This document shows, piece by piece, positions 1 to 11,400 of a stretch of 64,000 bases of DNA. This DNA is from Agapetus fuscipes (taxonomy: Eukaryota; Arthropoda; Insecta; Trichoptera; Glossosomatidae): positions 3,968,001 through 4,032,000 of the forward strand of contig OX637345.1 in NCBI GenBank assembly GCA_951799405.1, in the 5' to 3' direction. Below the pieces are notes generated by a model. That model was not told where the DNA came from and did not search any database. It was given only the letters and a program-made list of their open reading frames with translations. Position 1 is the stretch's first letter; each line of letters starts with the position of its first letter. Position numbers and translations under genes: made by a program.

Positions 1-686
1 AAAGTGTGAAAGTGAAGATTAAAAGAAGTATGTTAAGATGGTTCGGGCATTTGGAGAGAATGAGTGATGAAAGATTGACGAAAAAAGTATATGTTGCTAG
101 AATAGATGGATGTCGTGGTAGAGGAAGACCGAGAAAAGTATGGAAGGATCAAATTTCAGAAATAGCGAATGAATGGGATATCCAGAGTCATAATAAAAGG
201 AGGACTTGTATGAAAAAGGTTATGACTCTGGATGAAATGAAAGAAGTATGCAAGGACAGGAAGAAGTGGCGGCTAATCTGCAATGTTGATTTCTAATGTT
301 GGTGTATTCATTTGCTACATTTTTTTTTTTTTTTGCATAGGAAATTTTTTACTTTTTTTGTATAGATTTCTTTGTAAGGTTTTGTTCTTTTTTATATTTA
401 AATGTAATTTATTATTCATATTCCTTGACTTATAGGTTGGTATGAGGCTGACCACCCATACTGTAAAAAATGGTTCACTTTGCCAATGTCACCCCTGTTT
501 CAGGGAAGGTCGGCAAAAGTTGTGGGGCTTATGTTCATTTGAGGTTTGGATTTTATTTGTAAGTAGTACACATTCAGCATTTGTAAGCGCGAACTACACT
601 TGTTGGTTTGTGGGCATACATCTGAGAGCTTTAAATGAATATATCCTTGCAACTTAGATTATAGATTATAGATTATAGATTATAAA
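1..686 (+). mobile_element. LINE-A 3' end (pol C-terminus, 3' UTR, ATTATAG tail), cut by window edge
   Basis: The first 296 nt encode the C-terminal part of a non-LTR retrotransposon polymerase ([33 protein letters not shown]). A 3' UTR shared by many copies in the window follows, then an (ATTATAG)n tail at about 653-686. Near-identical to 6840-7530, 23376-24032 and 51475-52955. Confidence 0.85.
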
Positions 687-689
687 TTT

Positions 690-1935
690 CAAAACATGAC
701 AGAGTATTATTGACATAATAATGAATAATTAGTACTCCTTGAAAACACGATTCTTAAAAGTTTGCCCGATAATTTTTTTTTACAAAAAACCCTCTACTTT
801 TTCACTTTTTTGGTTTTATCTTTTTCTCCTTCAATCTAACGATTTTGAAATTTCGCTATTTATTAAAACACAAAAAACTCAACATATAATACTCAATACA
901 TTTTCGATATTCGAGCCATTTCGTCTGAAATATATTTTTTTGTAAATGGCGCTTATGACAAATATTTCTAAGTGAAACCGCACCGAGGCGGCCATTCTCA
1001 TTGGACTGCGGTAGTCGCGCCATTCGAGAGCCATCTGTCAACGCGTGAGGACGCGCCATTTGCTAGTGACAATTTTAACAGAAAATATGGTATATTTTTC
1101 TGGTTTTCAGATATTTTACAGTATGGAATTGCTTTATGTAATCGTTTGCCATCATGAGAAACAAGAAAAACAAAATCAAAATGTAAAATAAATGTCATAA
1201 AAGACTTTGACCGAATTCATTGAAAAAGGTACATTAAATTATGGTGTTTTAATTCCATGGAGAGGATATAAATTTGATTTAGTTCCAAACGACATATTAT
1301 TGCAGTTTTCATTTTGTTACTATCTCCATGATTATAATACACAACTTAAGTGTTGTCGAGGGTATAATAATACGCCAATGTCACCCCTTTTTCAAAGAAG
1401 ATTGGTAAAAGCTGCAAGGCTTTTGTTCATTAGAGATTTGGATTATAATTTTTAAGTACGCATGCAGCATTTGTACGCGCACACCCGTCTGCTTGTGGGC
1501 ATCCATTTAATATGAATCATAAATGTAATTTTTCAACATTGATTACAGATTACAGACACATACTTTTTTTTCTGTGAGCGAAAATGACTAGCTTGGCACT
1601 TTTTATGAAGTTTTGTTGAATTAACGGATATTTTGACTGTAGGAAAGTTACTGAGTAAAAAAATATAGAGTTTGTCAAAATGCGTGCGTTAACTTATTTG
1701 TGCGAGCTAAATTCTTATCCATCTTCCGAGTTATATACCTCGATGCTTTGGAACTAGCTTAGATAGCAGTGTATCCCTCCGCCGAGTCTTCCTAGTGGGC
1801 AGGGCCTAAACACGCGAAATGCGAAAAAAATTTGAGTTTATATGAGGCCTTAATTTTTAAACCCGTATAAAGTCTGTTTTCCCATGCTGGTGTAACTCTG
1901 GTTCTGGTTTCAATAAATCTAATGAAAATGAAAGT
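690..1935. other. Repeat-derived, no gene
   Basis: AT-rich sequence with a short GC-rich patch (950-1075) of unknown nature. A diverged LINE-A 3' UTR copy lies at about 1370-1557 (+ strand, ending in an imperfect GATTACA tail). No host exon was recognised. Confidence 0.5.
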
Positions 1936-2364
1936 ATGTGCGGTGGAAATGAAGCATTTGAGAAGCATGACAGGAAAACTCTGAAGGATAGAGTTGGGAA
2001 TGAATGGGTAAAGAAGGAATGTAAGTTGAAAGAGGATGTGAAAATTAAGGTACAAATGAATGTGATGAGATGGTTTGGGCATGTGAAAAGAATGAATGAT
2101 GATAGACTGACAAAGTATGTATACCGAGGTAGTGTGAAAGGAAAAAGAGGTAAGGGACGACTGAGAAAAATATGGAGTGATCAGATCGAGGAAATGGTGA
2201 AAGAATGGGATATACAGAGTGAGCATAAAAGAAGAAAATGCATGAAAAAGGTGATGGATATGAATGAATTGAAGGAGGTATGTCAGGATAGGAAGAAATG
2301 GAGGCAGCTCTGCAGATGCTCTGGCCACCCCTAGCGGAATGGCGACAGAGTTACAGTTACAGAA
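1936..2364 (+). mobile_element. LINE-B 3' end
   Basis: An open 132-codon frame encodes MRWFGHVKRMNDDRLTKYVY and a basic tail homologous to, but clearly diverged from, LINE-A. It runs into 'ccctagcggaatggcgaca' and a (GTTACA)n tail. The same 3' end recurs at 4893-5065 (-), 35250-35380, 50838-51085 and 63228-63440. Confidence 0.8.
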
Positions 2365-2374
2365 TAAGGCCCAA

Positions 2375-2585
2375 CTAGTTCATCCTTAAACAGGCTGCTC
2401 CAACAATATGGAACGGCCTCCCAGATGACCTGCACGGAGGTCATCTGTCAATGGATCTGGAGAGCACTTTTAGAAAGGGGTTGAAAACCCACCTGTTCGC
2501 TTGCTCATATGATGAGCAAGCACCTTTGGGATGACCAAGAGTCATGAAAAGGCGCTATAAAAATCTTGTATTATTATTATTATGT
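2375..2585 (+). mobile_element. LINE fragment, L2/CR1-like polymerase C-terminus
   Basis: One frame reads KQAAPTIWNGLPDDLHGG, then FRKGLKTHLFACSYDEQA before a stop, followed by GGCGCTATAAAAAT and a TAT microsatellite. AP-x-x-WN-x-LP and LKTHLF are the usual end of CR1/L2-type polymerases. Confidence 0.7.
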
Positions 2586-2689
2586 GTACTTACAAAAAAA
2601 ACATACCTCACATGAACATAAACTTTGCAACTCAGCGTTAACCACTAGACTACGGACCGGTTGTTAAATGATAGATTATAGATACATTA

Positions 2690-3106
2690 ACACAGGAGAA
2701 GTGTTTATTAAACATATGGGGAATGGAATTTCCAAGCATCAAATACATTGTTTTTATAACAATTGTTGAAAGTGGATTAAAGTTGCTGGGACTTACTGAG
2801 AAACACATTCCAATGATACATGAAGAATAAGGCACTGATGGCCATACAATAGGGTATTATGTTGGTCTTTTAAATGCAATACTGAGAATTGGAAATGTGC
2901 TTCCAGCTACTCTATCCAGAACATGTGGTGCGTACTTTGTATGGCACCCTCAAGTAATAATAGACTGAGCTCCATTCCATGAAAGACAAGTTCAAAGAAA
3001 AGATGTATCTGATATTTTATTTGAAGTTGGCATGTGGTACTTGAAAGTAACTGTTGCTGTAGCTTTGCTGCAATTCCGCATGGCGTGGCCAGAAAGTGCA
3101 TGTTAA
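2690..3106 (+). pseudogene. Unidentified coding remnant with two stops
   Basis: A single frame of 138 codons stays open except for TAA (about 2828) and TGA (about 2966). It includes LGLTEKHIPMIHEE, YYVGLLNAILRIGNVLPATL, RTCGAYFVWHPQVIID and LFEVGMWYLKVTVAVALLQF. It looks like old protein-coding sequence (hydrophobic, possibly membrane-spanning). The family was not recognised; it may be transposon-derived or a retrocopy. Confidence 0.35.
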
Positions 3107-3129
3107 AGAATACCAAATGCAACTAAGCT

Positions 3130-3408
3130 ACACATAATGTAACTTCTTACTTCTAGAAGGGGTCGCATGTGGTGATTCGGGACCTATTTATTTTTACGGG
3201 TAAGGGGGCACACCAACTTCTTCAGTTGAAGTGGTTGCTGCCCTGCTTCCACGGGGCTGGTTCTTATTTCTTGGGAAGGCTGAGTAAACCTTGCTGGTAT
3301 TTATTTTGGGTTCGAAATAAACACCAAAATGGGAAATCATTTTTGATGGTGGGGATTGAACCTTTGCTCCCTGCATGGAATGCAAGCATTCTACCAGCTG
3401 AGGTCGAG
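3130..3408 (-). mobile_element. SINE1 (tRNA-derived), head-to-head with next copy
   Basis: Minus-strand copy. The tRNA-like head lies at the right end and the body (TTACGGGTAAGGGGGC, 'atttattttgggttcgaaat') to the left. Diverged B box (GGATTGAACC). Confidence 0.75.
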
Positions 3409-3423
3409 TTCATATCCCACCAA

Positions 3424-3800
3424 GGGTCGATAGCTCAGTTGGTAGAGTGCTTGCATTCCATGCCGAGAGCACGGGTTTGATTCCTACCGAGGGTGTCAGA
3501 AATGATTCCCGGTTTTGGTTTTAATTTCAAACTCAAAATAAAATACCGACATCGCTTACTTACTCAGTATAATATTATTTAGATTTTTAGCAGTAACTTT
3601 GTGAAAGTTCATTTCTCTAAATTTTAATTTATGGTTTACTCGGCCTTCTCAAGAAAATAGTACCCTTCAGGAACTGGGAAACCCCCACTTCAACTTAAGT
3701 AGTTGGCATGAGGTCTGCGTTCTTCCCTATAGAAATAAATAGGTTCCACTCCCCTTGGAGGAGAACGGGACAAGAAGTTGCATTGTATATGGCAACTAGG
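3424..3800 (+). mobile_element. SINE1 copy with internal insertion
   Basis: A box TAGCTCAGTTGG at 3430 and degenerate B box GGTTTGATTCC at 3473. The conserved body resumes after about 100 bp of foreign AT-rich sequence (3545-3640). Not a functional tRNA gene: there is no 3' acceptor arm. Confidence 0.75.
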
Positions 3801-4037
3801 AATTAAATTGGTTTGGCATGTTACTCGTATATTGCAACATAGAATAAATGTATTACTCAATAAAATGTATTCACGCAGAAAGCAGTGCCCTGTTTCAACT
3901 GACAAGCAAGTTGACATTTCTTTTTTATGCTAACTTGATAAGTGATTGATATAATTCTGGGAATCGATATTTGTGATGGAAATGCAAAAGAGATGTGTTT
4001 AAAAATGTTTGCAAATCATTAGATATATCACTGCTTT

Positions 4038-4274
4038 AGTTCTTGTTTGTCGTATACGCCATAGTGAAAAATTTACATGAACAATGTTTGCATGTGTACT
4101 GGACCAATGTGTCTTATGAAAACAAGAAATTTATTTAAAAAATATTTAAAAGAACTCTCACATTATCGAGTTTTACGTTTTTTCTTAGCTCAGATTGTGT
4201 AGAATTTGATTCATAAGACAACTGCATGAAAAAGTCATATTTGACAAGATTGGCGTATACAGTAAACAAGAACT
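4038..4274. mobile_element. MITE-like element, 24-bp inverted ends
   Basis: AGTTCTTGTTTGTCGTATAC at 4038 pairs with its imperfect reverse complement ending at 4274; 237 bp, no ORF. Confidence 0.6.
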
Positions 4275-4292
4275 GGGGGAGCGATATTTATA

Positions 4293-4729
4293 CATATCGA
4301 TGGTTAAAGGTAATAGGGCATAAGCGACAAAAACTTAATTGTTCAGGAGAGCAGTCTTAAGTTTGAGATTGCAGAAATTTTTCTGCAATCTCACTAACTT
4401 TTTTGTTTTTTATCGAATATCCTTAAAATCAAAACAGCTCTAAAAATAAAAAAAAAAAAAGGAATTTATTGGCATTCAATGTGGTTTTACAATGCTTTTA
4501 TGTCACAAGCGCCTTTAGGACAAAAAAAGGACAAAATCTTGTTGGTTACACCAAAACCATACTTCGAAAACGCAGTTGTTTGCTTGGGCATAAACAACAA
4601 AAAAATCATCGTAGAGATATGGGAGTTTGCGCATTAGATAGAGCGGAAAATTTAAAGTAGGATAGCATTCATAACTTATTTTTGACCAAAACGCCGCTTA
4701 TGCCCTACTTCCTTTTAACCGTTGATATG
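4293..4729. mobile_element. MITE-like element, about 35-bp inverted ends
   Basis: Ends 4293-4326 and 4695-4729 are imperfect inverted copies (core AGGGCATAAGCG). Interior without recognised coding. Confidence 0.6.
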
Positions 4730-4892
4730 TTATGCATTGAAGTTCTAAGCTTTAATTATAATCTATAATCTAAGCTGCACAGAAATATTGCATTTTCACA
4801 TTTTGTAAGTAAACACGCAGCGTGTGCAAGTGCAAACTTATATGTGTGCTTGTTAGCATGCATTTAATATGAATTGAAATGTTAAAAGTAGG

Positions 4893-5065
4893 AGTGGCCT
4901 AAGCCTCTGCAAAGCAGCCTCCATTTCTTCGTATTCTTGTGTACCTCTTTCAATTCATTCATATCCATTCATATCAATTAATTTTATCATACATTTTCTT
5001 CATCTACATTCACTCTGCTTACCCCATTCTTTCACAATATTCCCACATTCCTTTTTCCTATGTTT
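4893..5065 (-). mobile_element. LINE-B 3' fragment
   Basis: Minus-strand copy of the LINE-B polymerase end ('gcctccatttcttc' reversed reads GAAGAAATGGAGGC) next to the WASHC1 exon A acceptor. Confidence 0.6.
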
Positions 5066-5118
5066 GTACACTTTGCTCAAAGACAATTGTACAACAATAG
5101 TTTATTTTTCTTTTTCAG

Positions 5119-5427
5119 AGTAAACTGGAGTTCTACCACATCAAAGTGTCAAACCCCGATGAGTCTCTGGCCGTGAGAGCGTCCCTTGCACACACTGATG
5201 TGGCACCTCTGCAGTCTGCCTGCTCCCTACTGCTGTATGGCACTGGCGAGCTGGTGGCCGGGGGCGTGTCTCTCGGAGGCTCCGCCCTCCGCTCCAACCG
5301 GGGGCGTCCCCAACAGCAGGCTCCGCCCCCGAGCGACATGGATGCCCCGCCCGTCTCTCTGCTGCAGAGGGACTTGGCCAATAAGAGGCCGGCGGAGTCC
5401 TACCTGTATTCACCAGGAATGGGAGAA
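5119..5427 (+). CDS. WASHC1: WASHC1 exon A (first in window)
   Basis: 103 codons, phase 0 at both ends. Acceptor is a T-rich tract ending CAG at 5118; donor GTATGT at 5428. It encodes SKLEFYHIKVSNPDE through NKRPAESYLYSPGMGE, the end of the WHD1/linker region. The exon is GC-rich against AT-rich introns. A LINE-B 3' fragment lies just upstream (4893-5065). Confidence 0.88.
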
Positions 5428-8400
5428 GTATGTACTCATGTTTGTATGCCGGGTTGATAGCGCAGTTGGTAAAATGGTTTACTGCCTGAGCACAGCCTCA
5501 AGTCTCATTTCTTGTGAAGGCTGAATACACCTTACCGGTATTTATTTTGTGTTTGAAATAGACACCAAAACGAGAAATGATTTATGACACCCTCGGTGGG
5601 GATCGAACCCTTGCTCTGGGCATGGAATGCAAGCATTCTACCAACTGAGCTATCGACCGGACTTTTTACGAGCTTGATCGTCGCTACAAAGCGCCAATTC
5701 TCAAGCAAGACCCAGTTGCTGTAAGGCTGGATGGACCTTTTGATGACCGGTCCTTGGCAAAGGTTTATGAATTTTTCAACTCAGCGAAGAGCAAATTTGA
5801 AAATATTAAGGGTGTATATTTTGTGCTCCGCCGGGATTCGAACCCACAATCTTCCATTACTTAATATTCGGTACATTATTCTCAGGTGCCAGAGATGGAC
5901 GTCCCGAAGGACTTGCCGCATCTGCCAGGCATTGCCGGCGACATGCAGTTCACGTCTGAAACGTTTCCCGCCATCGCCCCGTCTGCCGGCATGCCTACTC
6001 CCGTGGAATCCACATCAACCCCTGCCTTTCCCAACGAACCCTCGACTGATCTAGCTCCTCTAAAAGCAAAAGAGATCAGATTGGAAGAGGCGAAGAGGGT
6101 TGAGGAGCCGGTGAAGAAGATTGAAGAGGAGAGGATGGTTGTGCCGGAAAAAGTAGCTCCGCCACCTCCGCCCCCTCCGCCACCTTTGCCAACTCCTGAG
6201 AGTCTCCCAGAGGTGGATGCGACTCCGACTGTTGTTCAACGCAAACCGCAAAGGTATTTCATGATTTGTGTTTTTATTTTCTATTGTAATCTATTACCCG
6301 ACTGCCCGACACTGGGCAAAAGAAGTGAAGCGTCTGACTCAACAAAGAAGAAGAACTAAGTTCCATAGATGTATTAATATTTGAGATTCATTCATTAAGT
6401 GCATGCCCACAAGGGTCACAAGCAGACACGTGTAAGCTTGCACACTTTTGTTGCACTTACAAAATAAAGACCAAAATCTCAGATGAACATAAACCATATA
6501 ACCATAGAACATAAGCGCTGCAACATTTGCCGACCTTCCCTGAAAAAGATGTGGCATTGGAGTGTGGGTGGTCAGGCTCATACTAACCAATAAGTCAAGG
6601 AAGACCCTTAGCGGAATGGCGAATTGATATAGAAACAGGCACATGCAGATGTGACCCCTGCTTCACGGAAGTTCAGCTAGAATTGCAGAGTTTATGCTAA
6701 TTTAAGGTTTGACTTTTTATTTTGTAAGCTCATATGCTGCATGTGTGCAAACGTACCTGTGATGCCTGCATGCTTGAATTAAATATGAATCTTTAGTGTT
6801 GATAATCTTTGCAACTTTAATTATACATTATGATATCGAAGATATGATAAGAGAAGAATGTGGTGTAAGGGAAAGTGTGAAAGTGAAGATTAAAAGAAGT
6901 ATGTTAAGATGGTTCGGGCATTTGGAGAGAATGAGTGATGAAAGATTGACGAAGAAAGTATATGTTGCTAGAATAGATGGATGTCGTGGTAGAGGAAGAC
7001 CGAGCAAAGTATGGAAGGATCAAATCTCTGAAATAGCGAATGAATGGGATATCCAGAGTCATAATAAAAGGAGGACTTGTATGAAAAAGGTTATGACTCT
7101 GGATGAAATGAAAGAAGTATGCAAGGACAGGAAGAAGTGGCGGCTAATCTGCAATGTTGATTTCTAATGTTGGTGTATTCATTTGCTACATTTTTTGCAT
7201 AGGAAATTTTTGACTTTTTTTGTATAGATTTCTTTGTAAGGTTTTGTTCTTTTTTATATTTAAATGTAATTTATTATTCATATTCCTTGACTTATAGGTT
7301 GGTATGAGGCTGACCACCCATACTGTAAAAAATGGTTCACTTTGCCAATGTCACCCCTGTTTCAGGGAAGGTCGGCAAAAGTTGTGGGGCTTATGTTCAT
7401 TTGAGGTTTGGATTTTATTTGTAAGTACACATTCAGCATTTGTAAGCGCGAACTACACTTGTTGGTTTGTGGGCATACATCTGAGAGCTTTAAATGAATA
7501 TATCCTTGCAACTTAGATTATAGATTATATCTCTTAACTTATAGGTTGGTATAAGGCTGACCACCATTGTAAGAACACATGCAGCATTTGTAAGCGTGAA
7601 CTTAGACATGTCTGTTTGTGGGCATGGATTTTAAATGTTAATTTATCTTTGCAACTTAGATTAGATTCGATAACAGTGCTCTAGTGGCAACTTTTATTTT
7701 ACTAGAAATTTTAATAAATTTTTGATGACATTGAATGTTTAGTTTTCTCAATTATTAACTTTAAAGCTATTCCAGCAATTAAACAATCAACATGAATAGT
7801 TATTCTAACACTTCTGTTGTGCTCCAATTATTTTTGTTTTTGAGAAAATTGTTTTGAGACCATTTCCTCTGTTTCCTGGAATCCAAGCATGTGTATTATA
7901 TGCAACATTCCCATGTTTGGTAGAGGCATTGTGTAGTCTTGTACGATTCTCGGAAGCCAGCGCTTCTTGCTAATATCCTGAAATGCATTCGGCTAAGAAA
8001 CGTGCCGCCTCTTTGTTTGATTGTTGGCATCCTGTATTCCGATAACCCAAAAAACTTGCTAGCTCTGTTATACGATTCAGTTCCGGAAAATTGTTAATTT
8101 CTATGAAGATGGAAGATTACTGCGATGGATTTTTTACTAACTTTTTAAAAAATTAAAACTTTACTAATTGGTTGGAATGAGGCTAACTCCCATAAATAGA
8201 TTAGATACTTACTTACTTACTTAACGTGTCCAGAACCATCTATGCGAGGTATCTCCAGTGACTAGCGGCAGCCACAGCTAGATTAGATAGATTTATTTCA
8301 ATATTGCACATTAAGGGAAGCCTACTACGTATCACAATTTAAAAACATATCTATAATCTTTTTGAGGTTCATATTAAATGCATTCCCACAAGCAGACACA

Positions 8401-11400
8401 TTTAAGTTCGCGCTTAAACATGCCGCATGTGGACTTACTATTAAAAACCCAATCTCAAAGGAACATCAGCCCTGCCGACCTCTCTTGCCGACCTTCCCTG
8501 ATACAGGGGTGACATTGCCAGAGTGAACTATTTGTTACGGTATGGGTGGTCAGCCTCATACCAACCTATGAGTCAAAGAAATAAAATGAAAATAACTGAA
8601 ATCAGATTTGATGAAATGTAAGCGTCTGTCGAAGCTGATTCTCACTCAGGTTTGCCAATGCCAGCCTGGTTTCAGCGAAGGGCAGCAGGAGTTGCAAGGT
8701 TTATGTTTATGTGAGGTTTGATTATTTTTTGTAAGTGCACATGCAGCATGTGTAAGAGCAAATGTGTCTGCTTGTGGGTGTGCATTGAGTATAAGGCTTA
8801 AATGTCAATATATCTTTGCGACTTAGATTATACCTGTACATGCTCATACTAGGTTTGGTTTATTTCTTATGTAAATGTGCGTCTGAGATCTGAGATTTTT
8901 GCCACTTAGATTATAGATACATATATAGATAGATCAGGCGTGTGCATAGGGTATAGGCAAATACATTTAAGAATACATGTTTTCTCCCATTCTTTTAAAA
9001 TAACTCATTTGAAATTGACTGAAGTGACTGTCCGGTCGAAAGCTCAGTTGGTAGAGTGCTTGCATTCTACCCCGTGAGCTTGGGTTCGAATCCCACCGAG
9101 GAGGGTGTCAGAAATGATTTCCTATTTCGGTGTTTATTTCAAACCCCATAATAAAATACCGGTAAGGTTTACTCAGCCTTCACAAGAAATGAGTACCAGC
9201 CCTCTCGGGAGCTGGGAAACCCCCACTTCAACTGAAGGGGTTGGCGTAAGGCCGGCCCCCTTACCTGTAAAAAGAAATAGGTTCAAATCGCCACATGCGA
9301 ACCCTTCGGGGATAACGCGGCAAGAAGTTACACTATATGTGTAGCTTAGTTGCGTTTTGGTTGCGTTGCTAACGATGGCTCCAATGTAACTTAAATTTTG
9401 AATTTTAAATTTGAATATCAAGCTTAAATTGTGTTTTACCATATATCGCCTATCTATTAGACGCATGTGCCTGTATGGAATGCACACCCCTGAGATAGAT
9501 AGGAATTCAGATTGTTGCGTTTCCCTTAAAAATAAATTAAAATTTCTGCAGTTTAATTCCTAGTAAAGATAGCTTAGTTGTTACAATAATTTTGCTCCTA
9601 GAATGATGACCTTCTGTTAACCACAAAAAGAATGGTTGTTCTTGTTTTCAGAATGCAATTGACACTTTTGTATAGAACTTTTTTTCTCTCTCAGAAAACT
9701 TACTTTATCAAATTACGGCTCAGTTTGTCTCTTTGCGTAACTTTATTTCTCGAAACTCGACTAGATACGGGCGGCGGTGGCGATGTTTGTGTTTTCGGAA
9801 TGCGTAATCTTATCTTGGGTTATGCTGATTCAAATAAAAATGTTGGCAGGGAAATTTAACTGGAATTATGTTTATTTACGTAAATACCACAATTAACATT
9901 TATTTAAATGTACACGCGTGCTTAGCTCAATGTCAAAACATGTCAGTGTTCTAATGAGGGCTGTCAGAATTCCTGAAATATATTGTTTGTTTACTAATAT
10001 GTCATATCCATGCTTACAAAGTGTACTAAGTTATCATTTTTATCTGAATATGTACATATTTTTTCAGTCATTACTTTTGATATCTCTTTTTGAAAATTAT
10101 AATTAATTTTAATGTTAATTTCACTTTTCGGATATAACACAAACCATAATAGAGAACTTAAATAATTCTCGAAGTGTCGTCGGCAACGTAGCCAACGTAG
10201 CCAACGTTTTCAGGAGGCACGATGACTGAGGATGAACTCTGCGATCAGAGATTTTGCGTTATTGAAAAGTATTTTTTCCTTGTCAGATTGATAACCCAGT
10301 GTTCTCTTATAACGTTCGTCTAATATCTGATTGATAAATTTTAACTGTGTAGTTATTATTATTGTAAATACATACATAAATATGTACCTAATTGAGGGTA
10401 TTTTTTTTTTTTTTTTTAAATAGATTTGTGGAAAGGAATGCAATCCACCAACCTATTTTGCCTGGCCAGTTGTCTTCATGCGAAAGCAGAAGTTTGTGTG
10501 CATGCAACGGCATCTGTTGAACCAGGGTCGAAATTATTGTCGCGGGATTTGAACCAACGTTATCCGGTTCCGACTTGATCCCGCGGCCATAACACCGACT
10601 ATTATACTATAAAATCAAATATCTGAAAAAGATGTATTTTCATATCCTTATCTATCTATAATCTAAGTTGCAAGGATATATTCATTCAAAGCTCTCAGAT
10701 GTATGCCCACAAACACGTGTAGTTCGCGCTTACAAATGCTGATTGTGTACTTACAAATAAAATCCAAACCTTTTTTTTTTTTTTTTTTTTCATTGAGAGG
10801 GGAAAATCTTCAAAAGATTCCTGCCATTGTTTCCGCCGGCAGGATATGTGAGATTTTTACTCACTAAAAACCCCCCTCTGCATCTTGCCACACCCTGGAA
10901 CTGCCGTCAAGCATGACATCGGGGTGTGGTGTGTCTTTACATGCACAGCATGTCTTCACATTTCAGTTGCGTCAATTGGCAAATCTACACTATCTACATT
11001 GTGTTAAGACTAATTAATCTACATTAACACTACTATCAACAGAGACTAGATTTACTACATTTTGGCGGGTCGTGTTCATCCTTCGCCTTACGCGCTCGGC
11101 ATCCTCCTTCTTTCCGATCACGCGAGAGGCAAAGGTATCCCAGGCCCGCCAGTTCTCTTCTGATTGGAGCATTGACGGTACTACCATGTCCAGGTCTAGT
11201 CGATCGACCACAATGGTTGCCATTAATGACCCCCTGTGGTCCGCCCAGGCAGGACACGACAGTAGCGTGTGCTCCGCGTCATCATTTTCTGAGTCGCAGT
11301 GCCAGCATGCTGCAGTTGCTTCTTTTCCTATACGGTGTAGGAAAAAACCGAAACAACCGTGTCCACTCAGCATCTGCGTGAGCCGGTAGTTCAGGCAGCC

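Noticed and set aside
442..657. Conserved small protein of about 71 residues in LINE-A copies
   Set aside because: It lies in the 3' UTR after the pol stop, lacks domain features, and its conservation matches the surrounding non-coding sequence.
950..1075. Possible first exon or promoter of a host gene (GC-rich patch)
   Set aside because: No open frame with splice sites that joins WASHC1 or another gene; left as unknown.
3424..3490. tRNA gene (A box, B box and cloverleaf-like start)
   Set aside because: The same head is followed by a conserved non-tRNA body at many loci and the acceptor arm cannot close, so these are SINE heads.
5133..5413. Two long minus-strand ORFs over WASHC1 exon A
   Set aside because: GC-rich shadows of the conserved plus-strand WASHC1 exon.
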